In this document: positions 23,601 through 35,300 of the stretch, one piece after another
How the letters are laid out: each line of letters opens with the position of its first letter
How positions within the stretch are numbered: position 1 is the stretch's first letter
Source: Nymphaea colorata
Taxonomy: Eukaryota; Streptophyta; Magnoliopsida; Nymphaeales; Nymphaeaceae
NCBI RefSeq assembly: GCF_008831285.2
Contig: NC_045145.1
Location: forward strand, 18,350,802 to 18,414,801
Reading direction: 5' to 3'
DNA length: 64,000 nt
Position numbers and translations under genes: made by a program
The notes under the pieces: model-generated
Database searches by the model: none
The model's input: only the letters and a program-made list of their open reading frames with translations
Told to the model about the DNA's origin: nothing

Positions 23601-25383
23601 AAGAAACAGGCTCAGAAAGCACCCACTTGTGGTATGTTATCTGTTTTTCCTTCTTTTTTTTTGGGGTCTTTCAAAACAAAGAAGATCATGTAAAAGAACG
23701 CATCTAGGGTGTGTGATTCTGGTGTTTGCCGATGATCTGAACCATTTCGAGATTGTTCATAATTTTTAGCTGTGGTCAATACGACACAAGAGCCAGTGAC
23801 CTAATTGAGTTCTTTAACATACTGTTACATTTACTTGTTTTCATCTGTGTTTACAGGTGAATTCGATTTGCTTCATGAGTGCAACATGTCTATGATGGAA
23901 TCCTAGCTAGTTTCCCTAGCGGCTATTTGTCATGCTGAAACCCTCGACATGTAACGGGATTTGTGCCCAGTAGCTGCGTCACTGGTATTCACTGCAATTT
24001 AGACTTCTAATGGCAAATTGTAGGTTAACTAGCACTACTGCTTAAAATAATGGTGTATATGAGTGCAGGCTGAGTTAGTAGTTGATTTTATCCAACGAAT
24101 GGTGTATATGAGTGCAGGCTGAGTTAGTAGTTGATTTTATCCAACGAGGTGATAATGTGGTATGAAGTCACACATCCACTCCTTCGCATTAGACTGCTTA
24201 TAAAAGAATAATAGAACTGAAGGCGGCAAGACTCAGCAAAGAAGTAGTTGCTCCTTGAGATCCTAATTGTGATCACAGCGTCAATATCCATATGTACGGG
24301 TAGTTTAGCCCCACAAATGAAGGCTTGAGCTAGCACCGAGGTGAATGCAGGTTGAACTCGTTAGTAGGGCATTGAGTGGCAAGCGTATACTTTCTAGTGT
24401 AATTGGAGGGTGACCTTGAGTGTGTGGTACTTGCATTTTAGTAAGGTCCCACTGGTAAGGACGTCTTGAAGTTCAAGTAGCATTTGAATTATATAAGGAT
24501 TATTAACCTTGGTAGTAGGAATACTTCATGAACGTTTGATAAACCTGTTCCAAAAATTGATAAAATTGATGTAGATTCGTGTGTTTTATGAATATTCTCT
24601 TATCTTTCAAGTGTTTTATGAATATATCTTAATTTTAGAATATGTTTATGCACAAAATGTTCTTTTATGTCAAACTATTTCTTTTGTACACCCGTAAGTT
24701 TTCCTTTGCATCACTTAAAAAGTTGACATCCTTGACATTTAAAATGGAGAGTAGGCTTTCGTTGGTCATGGAAAAATTGCGCGCGCGCTTGGTATTTTTA
24801 GTATTCAGAATTTTTGGTTATTTTGTTTCTCAAACCATCTTTACAAGTGCTATTGCTATCTGATCATGGATGCAACAACTGTTTCGACGAGAAGAGCTTT
24901 CCGAGAGGAGTTTTAGGCCATCATCCAGCAGAAAGAATTACTCGGCATTAGAAGTTTCTTCCATCAAACATCAAACACAGGGCGGGCGTTTGATGCATCC
25001 GGAGAAAAAGCATCTCAGACATTTCCCCTGAACTTTGCGGAACTTTTTCAGACACATCAAATCCATCTTTTTCCTCGAACCTAGAGTGGATTCTCCTAAA
25101 AGCCCGCGGAAATTTCTTCTGCCATTAGAGCTCGAGCATCGTTTTTGTGCACTTGGTGATCAAGCATCGTTCTCTACGTTTGTGAGTTCGCTCGGCGTTC
25201 GTCTTCTTCGATTACGGTAAGTCTCCCTCTCACAGTCGACTGACGCTTGTTATTTCTTTTCCTCATCTTCTTTCTCTCCCCCACTCTCCCTCCCTATTGA
25301 TTCCATGGTGCCATAGTCGATACTACTGCTCGAAACCCTAAACCGTTGTTGCTCTCAAAAGTATACGTCCTTTTGCCAATGGA
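23600..25383. other. intergenic segment without recognised genes
   Basis: It holds a perfect 49-bp tandem duplication at 24049-24146. From about 24900 the composition becomes more genic, with a donor-like ACG/GTAAGT at about 25217 and pyrimidine-rich sequence afterwards. This may be a non-coding first exon for the ORF at 25384. Confidence 0.4.
24049..24146. repeat. perfect 49-bp tandem duplication
   Basis: Two head-to-tail copies (24049-24097 and 24098-24146) look identical by eye, beginning AATGGTGTATATGAGTGC and ending TTTTATCCAACG. Perfect identity suggests a recent event. Confidence 0.93.
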
Positions 25384-25758
25384 ATGCACGAAGAAAGCAC
25401 CCCATTAGTTGTAAAGCGTAGAGATTGCGATTCTCTGCATCTGATGATAATAACGCGAAAGTCCTCCTCCACACCCTTCCCGGGAAATGGCTTCCAATAT
25501 ACCGAGGAAGGTTTCACCAAGTCGATGCTCTCTCTAAGTCGTACTCTTTCCTCGGAATTGGAAGACTCTTTGATCGATCACACAGAACAGGGTCCGTTGA
25601 AGACCATCTGTCGGATACCCAAGGTGCAGTTTCACTCAAGAGTGAATCTGCCGGTGCCGCCATTGGGGATTCATGTGCTGAAGATTAAGGCGCGGCCGGT
25701 GAGACATTGGGCACCTATTAGGAGTCATTATTTCAGGCTAAGGAAGAAACGAGGCTGA
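25384..25758 (+). CDS. hypothetical 124-aa basic protein, unrecognised
   Basis: An open frame of 124 codons from an ATG at 25384 to TGA. It is preceded by a leader with a CGAAACCCTAAACC-type sequence common in plant 5' UTRs and by a GTAAGT donor about 165 bases upstream, which would suit an intron in the leader. The product is basic, with a C-terminal KARPVRHWAP and SHYFRLRKKRG stretch; no signal peptide, membrane segment or known domain is visible. A competing ATG three bases upstream in another frame stops after nine codons. It may be a small lineage-specific gene, a degenerate exon or a chance ORF in a non-coding transcript. Confidence 0.3.
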   Translation: MHEESTPLVVKRRDCDSLHLMIITRKSSSTPFPGNGFQYTEEGFTKSMLSLSRTLSSELEDSLIDHTEQGPLKTICRIPKVQFHSRVNLPVPPLGIHVLKIKARPVRHWAPIRSHYFRLRKKRG

Positions 25759-27312
25759 GATGTAAACCCAGAACCCTAGAAAATGTTGGTGCCCGTATTT
25801 AAGAAAGATAATGTTGAAGAGGACATGGTCGAGTAGGTTAAAGAACTGAATTGGGTCACTGGTTCTCGAGTCATGTACCGAACAAAGCTAAAAGTTGTAC
25901 ATGATAATATATCTATAATTTGTGCCAATTATGTAGGAATATTGACCATCGTCTTAACGTTTTTCTTGATGGCGACTTAGAATTTTATTTTGGAATTCTT
26001 TCCGTGCCCATCAAACATTTGAAAATTCTTTCTTTCTTTCTCAACCTTTTTCAGGTTTTAAGTTCACAGTTTGCTACGCAGAGATTATTTTCTTCCTATT
26101 TTGATTGGAGGATGGTACCCCATCAGGGCGCACTCCATTCTTTTTCCGTTTTTTGGATGAGTTTATGGGTTGATGATTAAAGATGGCACTCTTAAAGTCT
26201 GGGAGGATTTTGTGCTCTAAGATTCTGAACTGCTCTTTCCAGTTTCTACTTTCTTGTGTGCATCTAGTGCACTCAACTCAATCTTACTCGTGTAAATTAT
26301 TTACATGCAAATTCTTGGTGGGTATGGTTTTAATTGCTTCGAGAATTTTGATATGCGAACCAGTGAGCTTGGATTTGCAACACCTAATCTCATGTCAGGG
26401 GCACTTGCCAGTTAGCTCCAGCTTTGAAGAATGTCCTCTAAAAAACTAAGCAATTTGCTAGGTATGTGATTAGGCTTTTCGCTTACAATCTCTTGTTTAC
26501 TGCTGGAATGTTAAAAACTTTTCTACATGTATCAGCCACAATGATTTCAAAATCATTTCAATCTTGTGAGTTATTCCTGCTGTCAATTCAAAGTAGGCAT
26601 AGCTGAGGGTCTGCAATCGTTCAAGTTCGATCTCTTCCTCTAAGCTTAGACCTGCAGTATAAGACTATAAGTTGGTCCTGGTGAGAGATCTGCAAAGTGT
26701 TTTGGAACTGAAGAAGCAAGAAATTGAGCTTGAACTCCACATGAACGATACTGAAAGAACTCAATCCTAAACTTTTCACAGTGCCTCTCTAAATATGGAA
26801 ATTGGAAAGTAACCGAGAGCAGGGCTGCAGGAGATGTTGGTTGACTCAAACAGCAAGATTTGAAATTCCTGATTACATGTCTGGTGATAGCTGTTCGCTA
26901 GGAGAAGGCTCATTGTCTACCTTGTTCTCCTCCGTGACCCATCATCCACACTAACAGCCTCCGGTTGCATGCTTTGGTGGCTTAGGCACTCTCCAGTGGG
27001 GCCTTCAGCTCTTCAACTATCTCTCTCTCTCTCTCTCTTCATTTTTTGCCCACTTTTTTCCATTTCTGTTATATCTTATTTGTAGTTCAGGAAAACTAGG
27101 AATGGCCACCTATTTTTTTTCTCCTTAGAGACATTCAATACAATTGGAACAATACAGGAATAGCCTCATAATTTGCATTCTGTGTCTGTTGGAGCACGAG
27201 CATGCACACCTGTGTGCGTGTGTGCTTGTCTCTGCTGCTTTGTTTTCACGATTTTGTTAAATATAAAGGTGTTGAAGATGACAGAAGTAAAGTAGAGATG
27301 AGCTGTATTATG

Positions 27313-27550
27313 CTTTGCAACAGGGGAAGAGCTAGAAATTTGAGGCTCAGGGGCACTAATTCAAAAAGATTTAGACCCTTAAAAATAATGAAGGGGCACC
27401 AAATAAAAACCATTAAATAATTTCAGGGTCACTAATATATAAATAAGAAAATAATTTGGGCCTACCAATATGTAAATACATAGATTTTGTGGAACTCTGT
27501 GGGCAACTACCCACACATGCCCACATTGTGGCTCTTACCCTGTTTTGAAA
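27313..27550. mobile_element. 222-bp hAT-type MITE, imperfect 8-bp TSD
   Basis: The element runs from 27321 to 27542. The left terminus reads CAGGGGAAGAGCTA and the reverse complement of the right terminus reads CAGGGTAAGAGCCA, good hAT-like inverted repeats. Flanking octamers CTTTGCAA and TTTTGAAA agree at 6 of 8 positions. The interior is AT-rich and non-coding, with a 'gggcaactacccacac' phrase related to the 20.75-kb element. Confidence 0.6.
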
Positions 27551-28876
27551 TACTAGAGGAGATGGTTCTTGCTGCTACCTGATACATTGAGGCAATAAGA
27601 AACACAACACTTATGAACAAATATGAGAAAAACAAAGAAAGAAAGAAAGAAAGAAAAAAAAAAACCTTTCTTCCAGATAGAAACCATTTTCTGGATGCAT
27701 TTTGCTCAGCCAGGCTTCTCAGCAAGTAAGCCAGCATACTCTGTCCCGTAACAGCCTTCTCTTTCAGATATATACATGTTTCTATATTCCACCTGTTGCA
27801 GTATATGATGAGTTGATGACTGGTTTCTGTGGAGTTGTTATTCAATTAATTGGTCACTGGGTGGATCTTCAATCTTTTAAGCAATTTGTCCACGTCCGCT
27901 GCTTCCTGTCTTCTTTATTTATTGAAGGCTGTGTTCTCAAAATTTGTCGATTCTCTATGCTGATTACTTACGAAACTTCCTGAAAGACTATGGAAAGATA
28001 TGGCTATTTGTAAAGGAAATAGGTGCTATAACAAGCATTATCCGCAAGTCAGTGGCATCCATTGCTTCAAGCATTGCAAATGCTTTGAAAGATCAAGCTA
28101 CAAAGACATTTTTTTTCTTAGTACTTGATGAAGCATATATTGATGAATAGAAATGCATGACGATTCAACAACTTCAGAACTGAAAACCGGCACCAGAATA
28201 GATCCATGTTAATATCTTCACCCTACATTGATTGCTTGAAGACGAACATCATAAGGCAACTATCTCGAAGATAGATTCTTTGAGATATCTTGTAATTGGT
28301 GACTGGTGACTAATGCATCACTCTGCTATCATCAATACCAGAGTTCTGGAACAGGCAGAGGAGTCAATAATTACATGTATTTCAATAAATAATGCTTACG
28401 ACAGCCTTTTCGTGAGTTTTGAGTCTTTGACCCCTTGGTTATTGGTAGAAAATAATGCTTAATATGTACTTTTGTAGTAGAACCTGGGTCTACATGATTA
28501 TATATTTGAACGAACATGAAACCTGGAATTTTCTGTATTTTTTTGTGTATAGGCAATTGATAGAGCAGAATGACCATGCTCGTTCTCTGTTCTTGTCACC
28601 ATGTCTATGTCCTTGAATAACTTGGTTTCAAACTTTCAACATGGCCTCTTATAGTTGATAAGAATAGGGAGGTGCCTCTAATTCAAAACCATATGACACA
28701 GACAACATTTCTCGAGAAAATATCTGCTGCTGCATGCATTTCTCTTGGTGAATATACCAATAACAAATTGTCTTGGTTCTTTGAGTGAACAAATGAGTTA
28801 CAAGTTCTACCACATTCTTAATACTTTACATTGTGCTTATTTCTGTATTTATTGGGGCCCATGACCTACAAACTGC

Positions 28877-29150
28877 GTCCCTGGCTATCTTAAACAAAGT
28901 AACAAGGAAGCTCCCATCAATGTTGTTTTGTATGAGAAATATCACATTCCCTTTCCCAGAAGAAGAAAAAAACTTGCTGAGTTATGTAGCAACGTGCACA
29001 AGTGACAAGGGGTTGTGATGTTTCTTGCTGATACTTCTTGCACATTGCTGCATAACTCAACAGGCATCTCTCTTCTTCTGGAGAAAGGGGCATGGTTTTT
29101 TTCATTCTAAACAATAACAATATTCTTTGATGTTTAAGACAACCAGGGAT
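28877..29150. repeat. long imperfect inverted repeat (hairpin), ~130-bp arms, ~14-nt loop
   Basis: Arm 1 (28877-29009) and the reverse complement of arm 2 (29024-29150) share, in order, TCCCTGG, TCTTAAACA, the CCCTTTC-CAGAAGAAG block, TGAGTTATG-AGCAA-GTGCA and an AAG end. They differ by substitutions and small gaps. The apex is about 14 bases. A transcript from either strand would fold into a long stem. It lies about 160 bases upstream of the likely first exon of GLE1. It could be a young MIRNA, an siRNA-generating inverted duplication, or a foldback element. Confidence 0.75.
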
Positions 29151-29312
29151 GACAACTGGAGCTCTTTCACTATTGGGATAGAAATTATCCATTATGTAAA
29201 ACGATACTGATATGATTCTACATGAGGCATTATTTAGTTATGTGGTTTGTCTTGTTGAGGCATTTCTTTTTCCGACTATAAGATCTATTTATCTGGGAGT
29301 ACAGTGCTCACA

Positions 29313-32300
29313 ATGAGAATAGGAGGAGCAAATAATGCCCTGGACTCATCAAAATCAGAATCACCACCATCCGACGGGTAAGTAGAAATCTGTATTGTAA
29401 TTTGTATTATCTACATTTTCAAGCAGATGCATGTCAATTAAAATTTTTGTCCTTTTTCTCGAGATAGTTACATTCACTTTTATTAGGCCGTTTGCTTTCC
29501 ATTTGTGCTTTGCATTACTAGTTCATTATAATTAGTTAAATTTTGCAGCTTTCTCCAAAGATAAGTGTCAATTTATGTTATACCATTTTTTGTTTACATT
29601 GGTGCTGAGTAGCATGTCTCTGTCAATAATTTGTGCATGATAATGCAATAAGTCTGTTGCTGTTTCTGTTTGGATAGGTTTGAATATCAGATTGGTATTG
29701 CAATGATAGGATTTATGTTCTCCTTTTTTTTAAAAAAATTGGATTAGTAACTTTAGTGTTGTTTTAGGATTTTCGTGTTGAAAATTAGAATTGGGTATCT
29801 AGCAATTGATATTTAGGAAATGTTAAAGGCTTTGGTAAGCTTTTTTTTATGCCATATAACTTGTAATTTTAATTGTTAAACCTTATTCAGTTTGGTGTTT
29901 CAAAAATGTCTATTACCATGTTATGAAATGTTTAATATTTGTGTTATTGTGTATTTTAATTGTTTTATCATTTTAAATTGATAGTCGTAGGTTTTTCATT
30001 GGAAAATGTTTCAGTTTGTTAATAATTTGAACTACTAGTATTGCATTCTATTGGTTTCCATTTTTCTCAGGGATTGCTTAATATGCCTAATCTTGCTCAG
30101 TCATGCCTAGGCTCTAAGGTTGTCCAGCCGCCTAGGCTGGTCATAATGCTTTTGACAGTGTGTGTGTGTGTGTGTGTGATTCAATGTGACTGCATGAACT
30201 TATTTAACACTGTAGTGAGTGGAGGTGATTGAATGCGACTGTGCGTGCATTTATTTAAGTAATTCTGTATTATTTTGACAATTTTATGTGATTGTATGTG
30301 ACCAAGTATGTGCGTATATAGCTAACCTATGTCACATGGGTGCGAGTACGGTGGTACGGGTGCGGACACAGGAATTTTGAAAATTGTGGGTACGCAGGTA
30401 CACAAATTTTATATTCTCGAAAATGATAAAATGAAAAAAAACACTAATAGTCTTATAATCTACAAAATATCTTAAAATGAAAGAAAAATGAGAGGAAAAT
30501 ATAGAATCTTATTGGAAGGGAAATGTAAAAGAAGGGAAAATAAAAAATTAGAGAAAAAAGTAAGTTTTAAAATATAATTTTAAAAGTTTTAAAATGCAGC
30601 CGTACCCGACCCGACCCCATGTCCCCGTACCCACGTTCCAACACGGGTACTTGTGCAAAATAGGCGTACCCGTGTCACATAGTAGCTAACAATATGTGAC
30701 ATATAATGTTGCATCTTGTTAATTAAATATATACATATTTATATTTATATATATTTGCTTTAAGCACCTAGTCCAGCTTAGGTGTCCCTAGCCTATAGGT
30801 TTTGTAGGTTCCTCCTCATGCTTTTAACAACATAGCTTGCTGATAAAACCCCAATACCTGTATCTGTTACGATGCAATGTAAGAGCTTAGAGCTAGGTAT
30901 GATAAATAAACATGACCTGATATGGGTATATATTCTTCTAAGATGAATATTTCTTGTAGCATACTCTGATGCCTCTGATCGTGGCTCAGGTTATTGCTTA
31001 ATTAGTCAGCCTAGCTGTTGCCTTGTCAGTCAGTCAACTGGTCCAAGTTCATCACTAATTGTGGCCTTAAAAGTCCAACCAGTCATTGACTAGTTTGCTT
31101 AGCCTGTGTTTGTTAGTTAGTCAACTAGCTCAACCAGTCACTCATGCTTCTTACTTTGCCCATTTTCTTCTTCAATCCATCTATTTTGCCTGATTATGAT
31201 TTTCTAGTCTGGATTTTCAGTTGGTGAGTGTTTGTTCAACTCCTGTTGCTGTATCGAGTAACATATTTGGCTCTACATCTTTTGGTAGCTTTGACTTTAT
31301 TTTGCTTTTTATATTCCAGAATCCTTACATCTCTGTGCCTTCCGTTATTGCAGAGGCTTCCAGAATTTGAAAATGCCATGCACAAAGAGTTTCTGTGGAG
31401 TAATGTCTGATCCAGAGCCTTGTTGGAGTCTTAGTGACATTGTTGCAGAGTTAAATGCTTTGGAGTCCAAATTCAGTAACCCTTTCATCAAGCGTCAACA
31501 GCAGATCGAAATGGTGTATGTTTTTGTTCTCATTTCTCTTGAAGTTGAGCATTTTTAATTTTTAGATGCTTGCTGGACAGGTTGCTGGTTATATCATGTG
31601 ATCCTATTCTGGCTTTCAAAGACCTATAGTGACATCGCCAAAGATGGAAATGCTATCATGTATTGCGTTATGGGAAAAATATTTTTGTTTATTTATGATG
31701 AAAAAAAAAACAATTGTTTTAAACTTATTCAAAATTTTGTGACCCTGTATCAGATTTACTCAATGTTGACATGTAGAGTAGTTAACAGCCAAAAGAGTTT
31801 GAGTTATCCATGAATGCAAGGTCACAAACTTCTGATTATCAATTATGATTTGCTTTGAGTTTTCGTTTAGAAGCTATATGATGGTCAAAGTGGGGCCAGT
31901 TCACACTTTTAAGTTTCTGGTAGGTTTCATACTTTTTATCTCACAATTTGCTTAGTTTCTTTTGGCGCAGGGAAAAAAGCAATATACAGGGCAATATTGT
32001 TAGTGGCAAGTTTGTAGTGGATGCATCTGACAAAGGGATGGATGATATCGAAGACAGTTGTGAAGTAATAGATAATGGAAACACGAATGTGGGTAGTCGA
32101 TTCTCTTGTGATGATGTTTATTTGAGCAGGTACAGATCTTTTTTTTTTTTGTGTGTGGGGTGTGTTGTTTTGGGGTGGGGGTGTGGAGCAGCTTGGTTTA
32201 GAGTTTAGACATGGATTTGTATTTAGAATTATACTTTCCTATGAGCTTGCTTCTTTCAAAACCACCATGTTGCTTCTCTTTTTGCACAAGAGAGTATTAA

Positions 32301-35300
32301 GTTCATGAAGAAACGACCTTGCTCCACATTAGCCTTCCGAACCATTACCATATACAGTTCGTTATTCAGAAAAAAGTGTTGTTGACTCGATAGTTGAATT
32401 TATGATCTGATGATCCCTAACAAAGTCATTTTCATCTCTTTATTCCATATTTATCCTTCCCATGAGCAAAGTGTTGGTCAACGTCAATGTCTTTCATCTT
32501 ATGATGTTGTACCACATTCCTGGTTACAGCTTATGGCATTCTTGTCATCTTATAATCTTCTGATCTGGGGTAGTTTTTAGATGACTAATGCTTTACTCTA
32601 CCACATCAAGTGAATGAAGCTTGAGACATTGGATGGCAACAACTGGACCTTCACATCTCTTTGGTTTATCAGTGTCTTCTTTACCTCACCATGATGCAGG
32701 CATTGACATATATATGCATTCATTGCATGGTTTTACTTGGTATTTTGACCTATAAGTTTCTAAATGAAAATTTGTTAACTTTCTCCATCTAGTGATTCTG
32801 AGGATGAATGCCATGATGTGGACTTTCAAGCGCGTGAAATCTCACTTGTCAATAGGACAGAGGCTGTAAAAGGCTATTTGCTTGAATTGGAGCGTGAAGA
32901 GCAGTTAAAAGTTAAGGTCTGAATACTGGCAGCATTAACTACATGATATGATTTTGATCTTTATTTTTCCGTTTTCAGCAGGGATTGATGTTTGAAATGC
33001 TCAATGTACTTTGGTCTTTCTTTATCTTTTACTTTTGTATGCATAAGTTCCTTGGTAATGGATGCTGTAGCACATTTGTCCCGAAAAGACAAGTCAATGT
33101 ACATCTCTGGTTGGGAGATGACAACAACGTCAATTCTGAAGTATGGTATTCTTACAAGCAAATGCTCTATATTATCTTGCCACATTTTGTTTTCTGTAGT
33201 TGTTTTTGGCAAGAATATGAGTCAAGTAATTGTAATTTGGAAGTTTTCCAGTTTGCACCATAGCTGACTACAACTGGTCTATAATCCACAATAACATGGA
33301 AGCATTTATTCTATTTTCTATGTTTGTCCTTGTGGTTTTGCTTAATACTTCTTGTAAATTTCAGTTGGCACCTATTAACTTTTACAAAACTCTTTAAGTG
33401 TGAGGTTGATTTTACGGCGTAAGTACCCTGGTGTAAGGTAACTGCACCGAGTAATGCCGCTAATGCCTTATTACTCTGGTGTTTGGTTAATGTACTTTTG
33501 TTTTAACCTTATACTTTCCCAAAATGGTAGTGCATGTTGGAGCTTCTTAGCGATCATGATTATTATCTGTAGATCTGCTTCCATATGACATCTGTGCACT
33601 ACTGCAACCTCTATAATTTTCTTCATTTGATGATAAACAACCTTTCTCGAAGTCAGACATGTCTTGATCTAAGTAGTATCAATGTGGATCTGGGTTCTTT
33701 ACCAAGGCCAGATCTTGCTGATTTGAGATCTAATGTGGAAAATTATGCTTTTCATCTAGAATTTTGGAGACAGATCTTGTGATCTAGAATTCCAGCAGCA
33801 GTTCTTTTTTCTTCTTAGTAGTATATCTATGCTTCTTTTATGGAGATGCACGGGTTCCTTAAATGCAGCTTTTCTTGTTGATCAAGCAACACATCAGTGG
33901 AACATACTTCTTGCTATTTAGTATAAAAGAAAAAGTTGAGATAATTGTGTTCGTGGATCGGTTCTTTAATCTTTATTTATAGCAACATTCTTGCTTTGAG
34001 CAAAAAATAACTTATAGAGCTAATTTTCTTTCTTCAGTTTTGATGATGTTACTATGTTGTTTTATCAGCTTAGGAATGGGTTGGACTTGTGAGACATATT
34101 GGTTGGTCCTTGCAATCTGAACTTGTGGTATTATGCGTCTAATTAGATTTAGATTTTGCCATTCTAGTAATATGTTTCAATTTGACAGGAAGAAATAAGG
34201 GACAGAATATATTCATTGAATGATTATCTGAGAAAGGAAAAAGAGCGGACAACTTCATCATTTGCTTGTATCCAAAAAGATATAGAAGCAAAGCAAGAGA
34301 TGGATAAAAAACTAGATAAACAGTACCAAAGAAAAATGTGAGTTCCTGTTATCCCCTTGTCATTTTGGATGCTCTCGTGCTTTAGGTTTTGCTAAGAAAG
34401 CTCTGGGGTTCTTCCAGGAAGGAGGTAATCCTAGTCATGGCATGAGCGTTACTAGAATACTTAAATAGTTGCTAATGTTTACTGTTCTATTGTCTGCATG
34501 TTCAGGAATATATCTTCAACTGGTGTTTCTTTTCCCTGTCACGTTCTTGTTCTTCTGGTCCAGACCTTTTAGCCAAGGGGAAGGAGGGAGGGAGTGATAA
34601 GGCATTTCTGTTTTACTTGTGCACCAAACATAGTTCTTCCATGTATCTGCTTGAAGTACTTAAACATTCATTGAGCATTACGAGAGAGGGGGAGGATTTG
34701 GGTGGGGTGGGGTTTTCTTTGTGGTGTTGGGGGTGAGTGGTGAGTTGGAGCTTTTCTGTTATTTTCACATAGAATATTTGTTTTTTGATGCTAACATGAT
34801 CAAGGAAATATCAAAATTCATATTTATTTGTATAGTGCAGAAACTTGTGATATTCACTTATCTGCAGTCCAGAGGGACCATGAGCAGAGGTCAGAAATAG
34901 AAGAGAGAAAAATAAGAAAAGAAGCAGCCTCTGAAGATGCCAGAAGAAAGGAGAAAATGGAACGGGAAGAAAAAGAGAGGTTGGAGAGGCTTAAAGCAGA
35001 AGCTGAGGTAGCAGATTGTTTATCCTTTCTGTGATTTACGTAAGCACACACAATCACTTAAAATTCTTTGAGTTGCTTGATATGCTTACTGCATTTACCT
35101 ATTTTCCTCGTTCCCCTATTACTTGCTGATAAAGACATTCCGTTTTAGTTCAATATAATGCAAAATTTATGGTTTTTCCTGTGTACACATTTTGACTAAT
35201 TCTTTTAGCCATTTCAGTTACTATGGAGCAGAAGCTAGGTAGATATAGGATCACATCGTTGGTTGTTGTTTTTGGATGACCTGAATCATATCATTGTTGA

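Larger units (their letters stand above)
25759..29312. other. intergenic region upstream of GLE1
   Basis: No gene is supported. It holds a hAT-type MITE (27321-27542) and a long imperfect hairpin (28877-29150). A short stretch near 26680-26850 reads like a decayed lysine/glutamate-rich coding exon (ELKKQEIELELHMN) but is broken by stops. A (CT)n tract lies at about 27021-27038. Confidence 0.45.

Noticed and set aside
33390-33500. Palindromic phrase in a GLE1 intron (GAGTAATGCC..GCATTACTC-like)
   Set aside because: Resembles a decayed MITE but no termini or duplication could be fixed.
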